DNA from: Flavobacterium sp. ACN6
GTDB lineage: Bacteria > Bacteroidota > Bacteroidia > Flavobacteriales > Flavobacteriaceae
DNA: 64,000 bases
Assembly: GCF_002304005.1 (NCBI RefSeq)
Contig: NZ_MRCQ01000016.1
Span: 1 to 64,000 of the forward strand
Reading direction: 5' to 3'
Part shown: in pieces, positions 52,056 to 60,500 of the stretch
How the letters are laid out: the number at the start of each line of letters is the position of its first letter
How positions within the stretch are numbered: position 1 is the first letter of the stretch
Notes under the pieces: generated by a model
What the model was told of the DNA's origin: nothing
The model's input: the letters and a program-made list of their open reading frames with translations, nothing else
The model's database searches: none
Position numbers and translations under genes: made by a program

Positions 52056-52358
52056 ATGAAGGTAGATGTTCATGCAGTTAACTTTACTGTTGACAGAAAG
52101 TTGGTCGATTTTATTCAGGAAAGAATGGATAAGTTAGAGAAATACTACGATCGGGTAGTTTCTTCGGATGTTTTTTTAAAAGTTGAAAGAACGAGTGATA
52201 AAGAAAACAAGGTGGTGGAGATTAAGATTAATGTTCCTGGTGATGATTTTTTGGTGAAAAAACAGTGTAAGACATTTGAGGAGGCGGTTGAGCTTTCTGC
52301 AGAATCTTTAGAACGTTTGCTTGTGAAAAGGAAAGAAAAAATAAGAGCACATATTTAA
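52056..52358 (+). CDS. hpf: Ribosome hibernation promoting factor
   Basis: 100 residues from ATG 52056; the open frame upstream to 52032 is not conserved. It is a short-form HPF/YfiA protein that binds the 30S A/P sites in slow growth. Family pattern: VHAVNFTVDRKLVDFIQERMDKLEKYYD, then DVFLKVERTSDKENKVVEIKINVPGDDFLVKKQCKTFEEAVELSAESLERLL. No C-terminal dimerisation domain, so it is the short type. It lies between the Xer gene and the tRNA-tuf operon. Confidence 0.92.
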   Translation: MKVDVHAVNFTVDRKLVDFIQERMDKLEKYYDRVVSSDVFLKVERTSDKENKVVEIKINVPGDDFLVKKQCKTFEEAVELSAESLERLLVKRKEKIRAHI

Positions 52359-52381
52359 TTGAAATTTTTTTTAAAAAATGT

Positions 52382-52411
52382 TTTGATTAAAAGATAAAAT
52401 AGCTACATTTG
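52382..52411 (+). promoter_or_regulatory. Promoter of the tRNA-tuf operon
   Basis: TTTG (52382-52385), 18-nt spacer and TACATTTG (52404-52411) match the Bacteroidota consensus. It drives the tRNA-Thr/Tyr/Thr and tuf genes. Confidence 0.7.
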
Positions 52412-52412
52412 C

Positions 52413-52439
52413 AGTCCGTTAGAAATAGCGGACTTTTTT
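52413..52439 (+). terminator. Terminator-like hairpin just after the tRNA-tuf promoter
   Basis: AGTCCG (52413-52418) and CGGACT (52429-52434), loop TTAGAAATAG, then five T. It may stop read-through from hpf; transcripts from the tRNA promoter would start within or just before the left arm. Confidence 0.6.
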
Positions 52440-52448
52440 AATGCATTC

Positions 52449-52522
52449 GCCGATGTAGCTCAGCTGGCTAGAGCAGCTGATTTGTAATCAGCAGGTCGTG
52501 GGTTCGAGTCCCTCTATCGGCT
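52449..52522 (+). tRNA. tRNA-Thr (anticodon TGT)
   Basis: 74 nt folding as a cloverleaf: acceptor GCCGATG with TATCGGC (one G-U pair), anticodon stem GCTGA/TCAGC around loop TTTGTAA (anticodon TGT, reads ACA), T-loop GGTTCGAGTCC. No CCA is encoded. Confidence 0.95.
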
Positions 52523-52652
52523 CAAAAAAAGTTTCAAATGCGATTTGAAATGGGTTCTTTTAAAATATTGAAAATGAAATAGTTGTGATTGTAAAGAAAA
52601 GATTTTGGAGTTAAATCTGAAATCATTGATTTAAAATCATAAATTATCTTAA

Positions 52653-52733
52653 GGGGAGATACTCAAGCGGCCAACGAGGGCAGACTGTAAATCTGCTGTG
52701 TGAACTTCGCAGGTTCGAATCCTGCTCTCCCCA
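52653..52733 (+). tRNA. tRNA-Tyr (anticodon GTA)
   Basis: 81 nt with a long variable arm, as expected of bacterial tRNA-Tyr. Acceptor GGGGAGA/TCTCCCC, anticodon stem GCAGA/TCTGC around loop CTGTAAA (GTA), T-loop GGTTCGAATCC. Confidence 0.95.
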
Positions 52734-52822
52734 CAAAACAAAATGAAGTTAAGATTACGGATTATAGTTTTAAGGTTTTTAAAATCTGAAATCTAGATTC
52801 AGATCTAAAATCAGAACTCTCT

Positions 52823-52894
52823 GCCGGTGTAGCTCAGGGGTAGAGTGCTTCCTTGGTAAGGAAGAGGTCTCGGGTTCAAATCCCGACATTGGCT
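52823..52894 (+). tRNA. tRNA-Thr (anticodon GGT)
   Basis: 72 nt. Acceptor GCCGGTG/CATTGGC, anticodon stem CTTCC/GGAAG around loop TTGGTAA (GGT, reads ACC/ACT), T-loop GGTTCAAATCC. It lies 55 nt before tuf. Confidence 0.95.
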
Positions 52895-52949
52895 CAAGTA
52901 AGTAGGAAATTGAAAATTAATATATAACTAAGATTAAAAATTAAGTAAA

Positions 52950-54137
52950 ATGGCAAAGGAGAATTTTAATCGTTCCAAACCGCACTTAAACATAGGTACA
53001 ATTGGACACGTGGATCACGGAAAAACTACATTAACTGCTGCAATTACAAAAGTATTGTCAGATGCTGGTTACTGTCAAGCAAAATCGTTTGATCAAATCG
53101 ATAACGCTCCAGAGGAGAAAGAAAGAGGTATTACTATTAATACATCACACGTAGAGTATGAAACAGCTAACCGTCACTACGCTCACGTTGACTGTCCAGG
53201 TCACGCGGATTACGTAAAGAACATGGTTACTGGTGCTGCTCAAATGGACGGAGCTATCTTAGTAGTTGCTGCTACAGATGGTCCAATGCCACAAACTCGT
53301 GAGCACATCCTTTTAGGTCGTCAGGTTGGTATTCCAAGAATCGTTGTTTTCATGAACAAAGTGGATATGGTTGATGATGCTGAGTTGTTAGAGCTTGTTG
53401 AAATGGAAATTAGAGATTTATTATCTTTCTACGAATATGATGGAGATAATGGTCCTGTAGTTCAAGGTTCTGCTTTAGGAGGATTGAATAATGATCCTGC
53501 TTGGGTACCAAAAATCATTGAATTAATGGAAGCTGTTGATGCTTGGATCGAAGAGCCAGTGCGTGACGTTGCTAAACCATTCTTGATGCCAGTTGAGGAT
53601 GTATTTACAATTACAGGTCGTGGAACTGTTGCTACAGGTCGTATCGAAACTGGTATTGCTAATACAGGTGATGCTGTTGAAATCATTGGTATGGGAGCTG
53701 ATAAATTAACTTCTACTATTACAGGAGTTGAGATGTTCCGTAAAATCCTTGATAGAGGTGAAGCTGGAGATAACGTAGGTTTATTGTTAAGAGGTATTGA
53801 TAAAGAATCTATCAAAAGAGGAATGGTTATCATTAAGCCGGGATCAGTAAAACCACACGCTACTTTCAAAGCTGAGGTTTATATCTTGAAAAAAGAAGAA
53901 GGTGGACGTCATACTCCATTCCATAATAACTACCGTCCACAGTTTTACGTACGTACAACTGACGTAACAGGAGTTATTACTTTACCAGAAGGAGTAGAGA
54001 TGGTAATGCCAGGAGACAACTTGACTATCAATGTATCTTTATTAAGCCCAATCGCAATGAGCGTAGGTTTACGTTTCGCTATCCGTGAAGGTGGTAGAAC
54101 TGTAGGTGCAGGTCAGGTGACTGAAATCGTAGGATAA
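52950..54137 (+). CDS. tuf: Elongation factor Tu
   Basis: 395 residues. It brings aminoacyl-tRNA to the ribosome. The G1 loop GHVDHGKT is at residues 19-26, DCPGHADYV is the switch II G3 motif, NKVD is G4, and ERGITI is in switch I. Domains 2 and 3 are complete to QVTEIVG. It sits between tRNA-Thr and tRNA-Trp, the conserved Bacteroidota order. Codon use is markedly more biased to CGT, GGT and AAC than in its neighbours, as expected for a highly expressed gene. Confidence 0.98.
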   Translation: MAKENFNRSKPHLNIGTIGHVDHGKTTLTAAITKVLSDAGYCQAKSFDQIDNAPEEKERGITINTSHVEYETANRHYAHVDCPGHADYVKNMVTGAAQMDGAILVVAATDGPMPQTREHILLGRQVGIPRIVVFMNKVDMVDDAELLELVEMEIRDLLSFYEYDGDNGPVVQGSALGGLNNDPAWVPKIIELMEAVDAWIEEPVRDVAKPFLMPVEDVFTITGRGTVATGRIETGIANTGDAVEIIGMGADKLTSTITGVEMFRKILDRGEAGDNVGLLLRGIDKESIKRGMVIIKPGSVKPHATFKAEVYILKKEEGGRHTPFHNNYRPQFYVRTTDVTGVITLPEGVEMVMPGDNLTINVSLLSPIAMSVGLRFAIREGGRTVGAGQVTEIVG

Positions 54138-54153
54138 TCCTATAAAAACTATA

Positions 54154-54193
54154 AAAAGCCAGTTGATTTTCTTAACTGAAATCACTGGCTTTT
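54154..54193 (+). terminator. Hairpin between tuf and tRNA-Trp
   Basis: AAAAGCCAG (54154-54162) pairs with CTGGCTTTT (54185-54193), extended inside by TGATTT/AAATCA. The T-run is short, so partial termination or processing before the tRNA is likely. Confidence 0.75.
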
Positions 54194-54197
54194 AATT

Positions 54198-54268
54198 ACG
54201 GGCGTAGTTCAAGGGTAGAATAGCGGTCTCCAAAACCGTTGATGGGGGTTCGAATCCCTCCGCCCGTG
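54198..54268 (+). tRNA. tRNA-Trp (anticodon CCA)
   Basis: 71 nt. Acceptor ACGGGCG/CGCCCGT, anticodon stem GCGGT/ACCGT around loop CTCCAAA (CCA), T-loop GGTTCGAATCC. It lies between tuf and secE. Confidence 0.95.
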
Positions 54269-54287
54269 CAATAAAAAAATATATCAA

Positions 54288-54485
54288 ATGACAAAAGTTA
54301 CTAATTATTTATCAGAGGCTTTCGAAGAGTTAAAGTCAAATGTTACTTGGCCTGCTTGGGCTGAAGTTCAAAAATTGACAATTGTTGTGGCTGTATTTTC
54401 TATCTTATTCGCTTTGGCAACATGGGGAGTAGATGAATTTTTTGCAAAAGCTTTGGCTGGATTTTTTAACTGGTTAAAAGGATAA
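54288..54485 (+). CDS. secE: Preprotein translocase subunit SecE
   Basis: 65 residues, the short one-helix form of SecE. An amphipathic N-terminus with YLSEAFEELKSNVTWPAWAEVQ precedes one membrane helix (about 28-48, LTIVVAVFSILFALATWGVDEFF). It is the essential small subunit of SecYEG in the inner membrane. It lies in the conserved place after tRNA-Trp and before nusG. Confidence 0.93.
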   Translation: MTKVTNYLSEAFEELKSNVTWPAWAEVQKLTIVVAVFSILFALATWGVDEFFAKALAGFFNWLKG

Positions 54486-54495
54486 TTTTTTTGTG

Positions 54496-55047
54496 ATGGC
54501 AGATAATAATGTGAAAAAATGGTACGTAGTTAGAGCTGTAAGCGGACAAGAGAATAAAGTCAAAGCTTACATCGAAACTGAAATTGCCAGATTAGGTATG
54601 GGTGATTATGTTTCCCAGGTTTTAGTGCCTACAGAAAAAGTAGTTACTGTAAAAGAGGGAAAGAAAATGTCTAAGGATAAGGTTTATTTTCCTGGATATG
54701 TTATGATCGAAGCTAACTTGGTTGGTGAGATACCTCATATTATTAAGTCAATTACCAGTGTTATTGGTTTTTTAGGGGAGATCAAAGGTGGAGAACCTGT
54801 TCCTTTAAGACTTTCTGAGGTAAACCGTATGTTAGGTAAGGTTGATGAATTGGCTGTAAATACGGATACAAGATCTATACCATTTAGTATTGGTGAGACT
54901 GTAAAAGTAATTGATGGTCCTTTCAACGGATTTAATGGTTCGGTTGAAAAGATCAATGAAGAAAAGCGTAAACTTGAAGTTATGGTGAAGATTTTCGGAA
55001 GAAAAACTCCATTAGAATTGAGTTTTATGCAAGTAGAAAAAGTATAA
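54496..55047 (+). CDS. nusG: Transcription termination/antitermination protein NusG
   Basis: 183 residues; ATG 54496 is preferred over the overlapping GTG at 54493. The NGN domain starts KKWYVVRAVSGQENKVKAYIE and contains VYFPGYVMIEA. The KOW motif is GETVKVIDGPFNGFNGSVEKIN near 125-150. It binds RNA polymerase and couples it to the ribosome or Rho. It is followed by rplK. Confidence 0.96.
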   Translation: MADNNVKKWYVVRAVSGQENKVKAYIETEIARLGMGDYVSQVLVPTEKVVTVKEGKKMSKDKVYFPGYVMIEANLVGEIPHIIKSITSVIGFLGEIKGGEPVPLRLSEVNRMLGKVDELAVNTDTRSIPFSIGETVKVIDGPFNGFNGSVEKINEEKRKLEVMVKIFGRKTPLELSFMQVEKV

Positions 55048-55113
55048 TTTTTGTTACACTATAATAAACCATTGTAATCGCTTCCATTGATTACGATGTT
55101 AAATTTTTTAAAA

Positions 55114-55551
55114 ATGGCTAAAGAAATTAGTAAGGTAGTTAAACTACAAGTTAAGGGAGGTGCTGCGAATCCGTCGCCACCGGTTGGACCTGCTTTAGGA
55201 GCTGCTGGGGTTAATATCATGGAGTTCTGTAAGCAATTTAATGCTAGAACTCAGGATAAACCTGGCAAAATTTGTCCAGTGCAAATCACTGTGTACAAAG
55301 ACAAATCATTTGATTTTGTTGTTAAGACTCCTCCAGCGGCGGTTCAGTTAATGGAAGCTGCAAAGCTAAAATCTGGTTCTGGTGAGCCTAATCGTAAAAA
55401 AGTAGCTAGCGTTACTTGGGAACAAATTAGAACTATTGCTGAAGACAAAATGCCAGACTTAAACGCTTTCACTGTGGAAGCTGCAATGAGTATGGTTGCT
55501 GGAACAGCTAGATCTATGGGTATAACTGTATCAGGAGACGCTCCTTTTTAA
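55114..55551 (+). CDS. rplK: Ribosomal protein uL11
   Basis: 145 residues from ATG 55114; an upstream in-frame ATG at 55087 would add nine non-conserved residues. Family pattern: GGAANPSPPVGPALGAAGVNIMEFCKQFNART, and the C-terminal rRNA-binding SMVAGTARSMGITV. It forms the base of the L7/L12 stalk. A small 6-bp hairpin (55074-55079 with 55089-55094) lies in its leader. Confidence 0.97.
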   Translation: MAKEISKVVKLQVKGGAANPSPPVGPALGAAGVNIMEFCKQFNARTQDKPGKICPVQITVYKDKSFDFVVKTPPAAVQLMEAAKLKSGSGEPNRKKVASVTWEQIRTIAEDKMPDLNAFTVEAAMSMVAGTARSMGITVSGDAPF

Positions 55552-55564
55552 TTAAGAAAAAGAC

Positions 55565-56254
55565 ATGGCAAAATTAACAAAAAAGCAAAAAGAGGCTGCT
55601 TCAAAAATTGAAAAGAACAAATTATACTCTCTTAAAGATGCTGCGGCATTATTAAAAGTAGTTGCTTCTGCAAAATTTGATGAGTCTGTTGATATCGCAG
55701 TTCGTTTGGGTGTAGATCCAAGAAAAGCGAATCAAATGGTGAGAGGTGTAGTTACTTTACCTCACGGAACAGGTAAAGACGTTAAAGTATTAGCATTAGT
55801 TACTCCAGATAAAGAAGCGGAAGCTAAAGAAGCTGGGGCAGACTATGTAGGTCTTGACGATTATTTACAAAAAATTAAAGACGGTTGGACAGATGTTGAT
55901 GTGATCATTACTATGCCTGCTGTTATGGGTAAATTAGGTCCATTAGGTCGTATTTTAGGACCTAGAGGTTTAATGCCAAACCCTAAAACAGGTACAGTAA
56001 CTATGGATGTTGCTAAAGCTGTTCAAGAAGTTAAAGCTGGTAAAATTGACTTTAAAGTTGATAAAACTGGTATCGTTCACGCAGGAATTGGTAAAGTTTC
56101 TTTTGGAGCTGAGCAAATTGTTGACAACGCACACGAAATTATTCAAACATTAATAAAACTTAAACCAACTGCTGCTAAAGGTACATACATTAAAGGTATT
56201 CACCTTACAAGCACTATGAGTCCAGCTATTGCTTTGGATCCTAAAGCAGTATAA
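55565..56254 (+). CDS. rplA: Ribosomal protein uL1
   Basis: 229 residues, full length. Pattern: FDESVDIAVRLGVDPRKANQMVRGVVTLPHGTGK, then LGRILGPRGLMPNPKTGTVT. It binds the L1 stalk of 23S rRNA and often represses its own operon. It follows rplK by 13 nt. Confidence 0.97.
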   Translation: MAKLTKKQKEAASKIEKNKLYSLKDAAALLKVVASAKFDESVDIAVRLGVDPRKANQMVRGVVTLPHGTGKDVKVLALVTPDKEAEAKEAGADYVGLDDYLQKIKDGWTDVDVIITMPAVMGKLGPLGRILGPRGLMPNPKTGTVTMDVAKAVQEVKAGKIDFKVDKTGIVHAGIGKVSFGAEQIVDNAHEIIQTLIKLKPTAAKGTYIKGIHLTSTMSPAIALDPKAV

Positions 56255-56276
56255 TTGGTAGTTAAAAATTTTTAGT

Positions 56277-56780
56277 ATGACTAGAGAAGAAAAATCAATC
56301 GCGATTGAAAATTTAACTGCGCAGTTAGCTGGTACAAATATCATTTATGTATCTGATATTTCTGGATTAAACGCAGAAACAACTTCAAACTTACGTAGAG
56401 CTTGTTTTAAAGCTGGTATTAAATTAGAAGTTGTAAAGAACACTTTGCTTGCAAAAGCAATGGAAGCTTCTGCTAATGACTATGGTGATTTACCTTCAGT
56501 ATTGAGTGGTAATAGTGCTATATTCATTTCTGATGTAGCTAATGCTCCTGGAAAAATTATCAAAGATTTCCGTAAGAAATCTGATAAACCAGTTTTAAAA
56601 GGTGCTTTCATCAATAATGAAGTTTATATTGGAGATAATCAATTAGATGCATTAGCAACTATTAAATCTAAAGAAGAACTTCTTGGAGAACTTATTGGAT
56701 TATTACAATCTCCAGCTCAAAGAATTATTTCTGCTTTACAAAACAAATTCGCAGGAAGCGAAGAAGAAACTGAAGCATAA
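56277..56780 (+). CDS. rplJ: Ribosomal protein uL10
   Basis: 167 residues. The N-terminal rRNA-binding part, with VSDISGLNAETTSNLRRACFKAGIKLEVVKNTLLAKAM, is followed by a C-terminal helix that carries the L7/L12 dimers. It lies between rplA and rplL. A hairpin (56786-56806) sits between it and rplL. Confidence 0.96.
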   Translation: MTREEKSIAIENLTAQLAGTNIIYVSDISGLNAETTSNLRRACFKAGIKLEVVKNTLLAKAMEASANDYGDLPSVLSGNSAIFISDVANAPGKIIKDFRKKSDKPVLKGAFINNEVYIGDNQLDALATIKSKEELLGELIGLLQSPAQRIISALQNKFAGSEEETEA

Positions 56781-56785
56781 TAATT

Positions 56786-56806
56786 ATTGCAGGAGAATTT
56801 CTCTTG
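56786..56806 (+). promoter_or_regulatory. Hairpin between rplJ and rplL
   Basis: TGCAGGAGAA pairs with TTCTCTTGCA (one G-U pair), with almost no loop in the DNA, so the innermost pairs would open. It may adjust the L10:L12 ratio by processing or translation control; that is speculation. Confidence 0.35.
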
Positions 56807-56869
56807 CAGCTTAAATAGCGCACAATAAACAAAATATAATTTTACAAATCATTTTAAACGATAGAAAAA

Positions 56870-57241
56870 ATGGCAGATTTGAAACAATTCGCAGAACAAT
56901 TAGTTAACTTAACAGTTAAAGAAGTTAACGAATTAGCAACAATATTAAAAGACGAGTATGGTATCGAGCCTGCTGCTGCAGCTGTAGTAGTTGCTGCTGG
57001 TGGTGGAGAAGGTGCAGCTGAAGAAGCACAAACTGAATTTACAGTTGTATTAAAAGAAGCTGGTGCTTCTAAATTAGCAGTTGTAAAATTAGTTAAAGAA
57101 CTTACAGGTTTAGGTCTTAAAGAAGCTAAAGATGTAGTTGACGGTGCTCCAAGTAACGTTAAAGAAGGTGTTTCTAAAGAAGAGGCTGAAGGTCTTAAAA
57201 AATCATTAGAAGAAGCTGGAGCTGTTGTTGAATTAAAATAA
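56870..57241 (+). CDS. rplL: Ribosomal protein bL12 (L7/L12)
   Basis: 123 residues. The N-terminal dimerisation part (LKQFAEQLVNLTVKEVNELATILKDEYG) and an Ala/Gly-rich hinge (AAAAVVVAAGGGEGAAEEA) precede the factor-binding domain (TGLGLKEAKDVVDGAPSNVKEGVSKEEAEGLKKSLEEAG). It recruits translation factors. A strong hairpin follows before rpoB. Confidence 0.97.
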   Translation: MADLKQFAEQLVNLTVKEVNELATILKDEYGIEPAAAAVVVAAGGGEGAAEEAQTEFTVVLKEAGASKLAVVKLVKELTGLGLKEAKDVVDGAPSNVKEGVSKEEAEGLKKSLEEAGAVVELK

Positions 57242-57261
57242 CAAAACACAGTTTAGAACTA

Positions 57262-57306
57262 GGTTTAGACCTTGGATGGAATCATCCAAGGGTCTAAACC
57301 ATTTTT
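57262..57306 (+). terminator. Hairpin between rplL and rpoB (possible attenuator)
   Basis: The arms 57262-57278 and 57283-57300 form a 17-bp stem with one bulged G and loop GAAT; ATTTTT follows. A partial terminator at this place is known from E. coli and could lower rpoBC relative to the ribosomal proteins. Confidence 0.75.
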
Positions 57307-57503
57307 CGTATAATAAAATATATCAAGTTTTATTATCAAATAGTTTAAAATACGAAAAAGTTTTTGATCAATACGAAGAAAAAAATTGAACTTACTTTAC
57401 TGCTCATTTTTAAAGATGTATTGATTATAATAAGAAAGTATAGATTAAACAGTGTGTTTTTACACAAAAAATTACTTTTTTTTAATCAAAATTTTGTCCA
57501 TTG

Positions 57504-60500
57504 ATGATAACAAATCAGACTGAAAGATTGAATTTTGCCTCTACAAAAAATATTCCTGACTATCCAGATTTCTTAGATGTTCAGGTTAAATCTTTTAAAG
57601 ATTTCTTTCAATTAGAAACGAAATCTGACGAAAGAGGCAACGAAGGGTTATACAACACCTTCATGGAAAACTTTCCAATCACAGATACAAGAAACAACTT
57701 TGTGTTGGAGTTCCTAGATTATTTTGTTGATCCACCACGTTATACAATTCAAGAATGTATAGAGAGAGGTCTTACTTATAGTGTGCCTTTAAAAGCCAGG
57801 TTAAAACTATACTGTACAGATCCAGAACACGAAGATTTTGAAACAATTGTACAAGATGTTTATCTAGGTACAATTCCTTATATGACTCCAAGTGGTACTT
57901 TTGTTATCAATGGTGCTGAGCGTGTAGTAGTATCTCAATTACACCGTTCTCCTGGGGTTTTCTTTGGACAATCATTCCACGCAAATGGAACAAAACTTTA
58001 TTCTGCGAGAGTAATTCCTTTTAAAGGTTCTTGGATAGAATTTTCTACAGATATCAATAGTGTAATGTACGCTTATATTGATAGAAAGAAAAAATTGCCT
58101 GTTACAACTTTATTCCGTGCTATTGGGTTTGAAAGAGATAAGGATATCCTTGAAATTTTCGACTTAGCTGAAGAAATTAAAGTTTCTAAAACAGGAATTA
58201 AAAAATATATTGGAAGAAGACTTGCTGCGCGTGTATTGAATACATGGCATGAGGATTTCGTTGATGAGGATACTGGAGAAGTAGTTTCTATCGAACGTAA
58301 CGAAATCATCCTTGATCGTGATACTATTATCGACAAAGATAATGTTGAAGAGATCATCGATTCTAACGTTAAATCTATTTTGTTACATAAAGAGGATAAT
58401 AATCAAGCAGATTATGCTATTATCCACAATACATTACAAAAAGATCCAACAAACTCTGAAAAAGAAGCTGTAGAGCACATTTACCGTCAGTTGCGTAACG
58501 CTGAACCGCCTGATGAGGAAACTGCTCGTGGTATTATAGATAAATTGTTCTTCTCTGATCAACGTTATAACTTAGGTGAGGTTGGTCGTTACAGAATGAA
58601 CAAAAAACTTGGTTTGGATATCCCGATGGAAAAGCAAGTGCTTACCAAAGAAGATATTATTACCATTGTAAAATATTTGATCGAATTGATCAACTCTAAA
58701 GCAGAGATTGATGATATTGATCACTTATCAAACCGTCGTGTTAGAACAGTTGGAGAACAATTGTCTCAACAATTCGGTGTTGGTTTAGCACGTATGGCTA
58801 GAACTATTCGTGAGAGAATGAACGTTAGAGATAACGAGGTGTTTACACCAATTGATTTGATTAATGCTAAAACATTATCATCAGTTATCAACTCTTTCTT
58901 TGGTACTAACCAGTTATCTCAATTTATGGATCAAACGAATCCATTAGCTGAGATTACACACAAAAGAAGACTTTCTGCACTTGGACCAGGTGGACTTTCG
59001 AGAGAGAGAGCTGGTTTCGAGGTTCGTGACGTTCACTATACACACTATGGTCGTTTATGTCCGATTGAAACTCCAGAGGGACCAAACATTGGTTTGATTT
59101 CATCTCTTGGTGTTTATGCAAAAGTAAACGGAATGGGATTCATTGAAACTCCATACCGTAAAGTAACTAATGGTGTAGTTGATTTAGAAAGTACTCCAAT
59201 TTACTTAAGTGCTGAAGAAGAAGAAGGAAAAATGATTGCTCAGGCAAACATTGAAATGGATGAAACTGGTAAAATTACAGCAAGCAATGTTATTGCTCGT
59301 GAGGAAGGTGACTTCCCGGTTGTTGAGCCATCAGTAGTTCATTATACAGACGTTGCACCAAACCAGATCGCTTCGATTTCTGCTTCATTAATTCCTTTCT
59401 TGGAACATGATGATGCGAACCGTGCGTTGATGGGATCAAACATGATGCGTCAGGCGGTTCCTTTGATCCGTCCGGAAGCACCAATTGTTGGTACAGGTTT
59501 AGAGCGTCAGGTAGCTTCAGATTCAAGAGTATTAATCAATGCTGAAGGGCATGGTACTGTTGAGTATGTTGATGCAAATATCATTACTATTAAATACGAT
59601 CGTACAGAAGACGAAAGAATGGTTAGTTTTGATGCTGATGAGAAAACATACAATTTAATTAAATTTAGAAAAACCAATCAAGGTACAAGTATTAACCTGA
59701 AACCAATCGTAAGAAAAGGTGACAGAGTTATTCCTGGACAAGTATTATCAGAAGGATATGCTACTCAAAATGGTGAATTAGCTTTAGGTAGAAACTTAAA
59801 AGTTGCGTTCATGCCATGGAAAGGGTATAACTTTGAGGATGCGATTGTAATTTCTGAAAAAGTAGTTCGTGATGATATTTTTACTTCTATCCACGTTGAT
59901 GATTATTCATTAGAGGTTAGAGATACTAAGTTAGGAAACGAAGAGTTAACAAACGATATTCCTAACGTTTCTGAAGAAGCTACTAAAGATTTAGATGAAA
60001 ACGGTATGATCAGAATTGGAGCAGAGGTTAAACCTGGCGACATTCTAATCGGAAAAATTACACCAAAAGGAGAATCAGATCCTACTCCAGAAGAGAAATT
60101 GCTTCGTGCAATCTTCGGGGATAAAGCAGGAGATGTAAAAGATGCTTCATTAAAAGCTTCTCCATCTTTACACGGTGTAGTTCTTGACAAAAAATTATTT
60201 GCAAGAGCCGTAAAAGATAAACGTAAACGTACTCAAGATAAAGATGCTTTGGGCGCTTTAGAAATGGAGTTTGAAACTAAATTTGTTGAATTGAAAGACA
60301 GATTGGTTGAAAAATTATTCTTGATCGTTAACGGAAAAACATCTCAAGGTGTAATGAATGATTTGGGTGAAGAAGTTTTACCAAAAGGTAAAAAATATAC
60401 TCAAAAAATGCTTTACGCAGTAGAAGATTTTGCTCACTTAAGCAAAGGTCAATGGGTTGCTGATGACGCTACAAATAAAATGGTTAATGATTTAATTCAT

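Noticed and set aside
55074..55094. L1 protein binding site in the rplK leader
   Set aside because: Only a 6-bp hairpin (GTAATC/GATTAC) is seen, without the bulged L1-stalk-like sequence; too weak to call.
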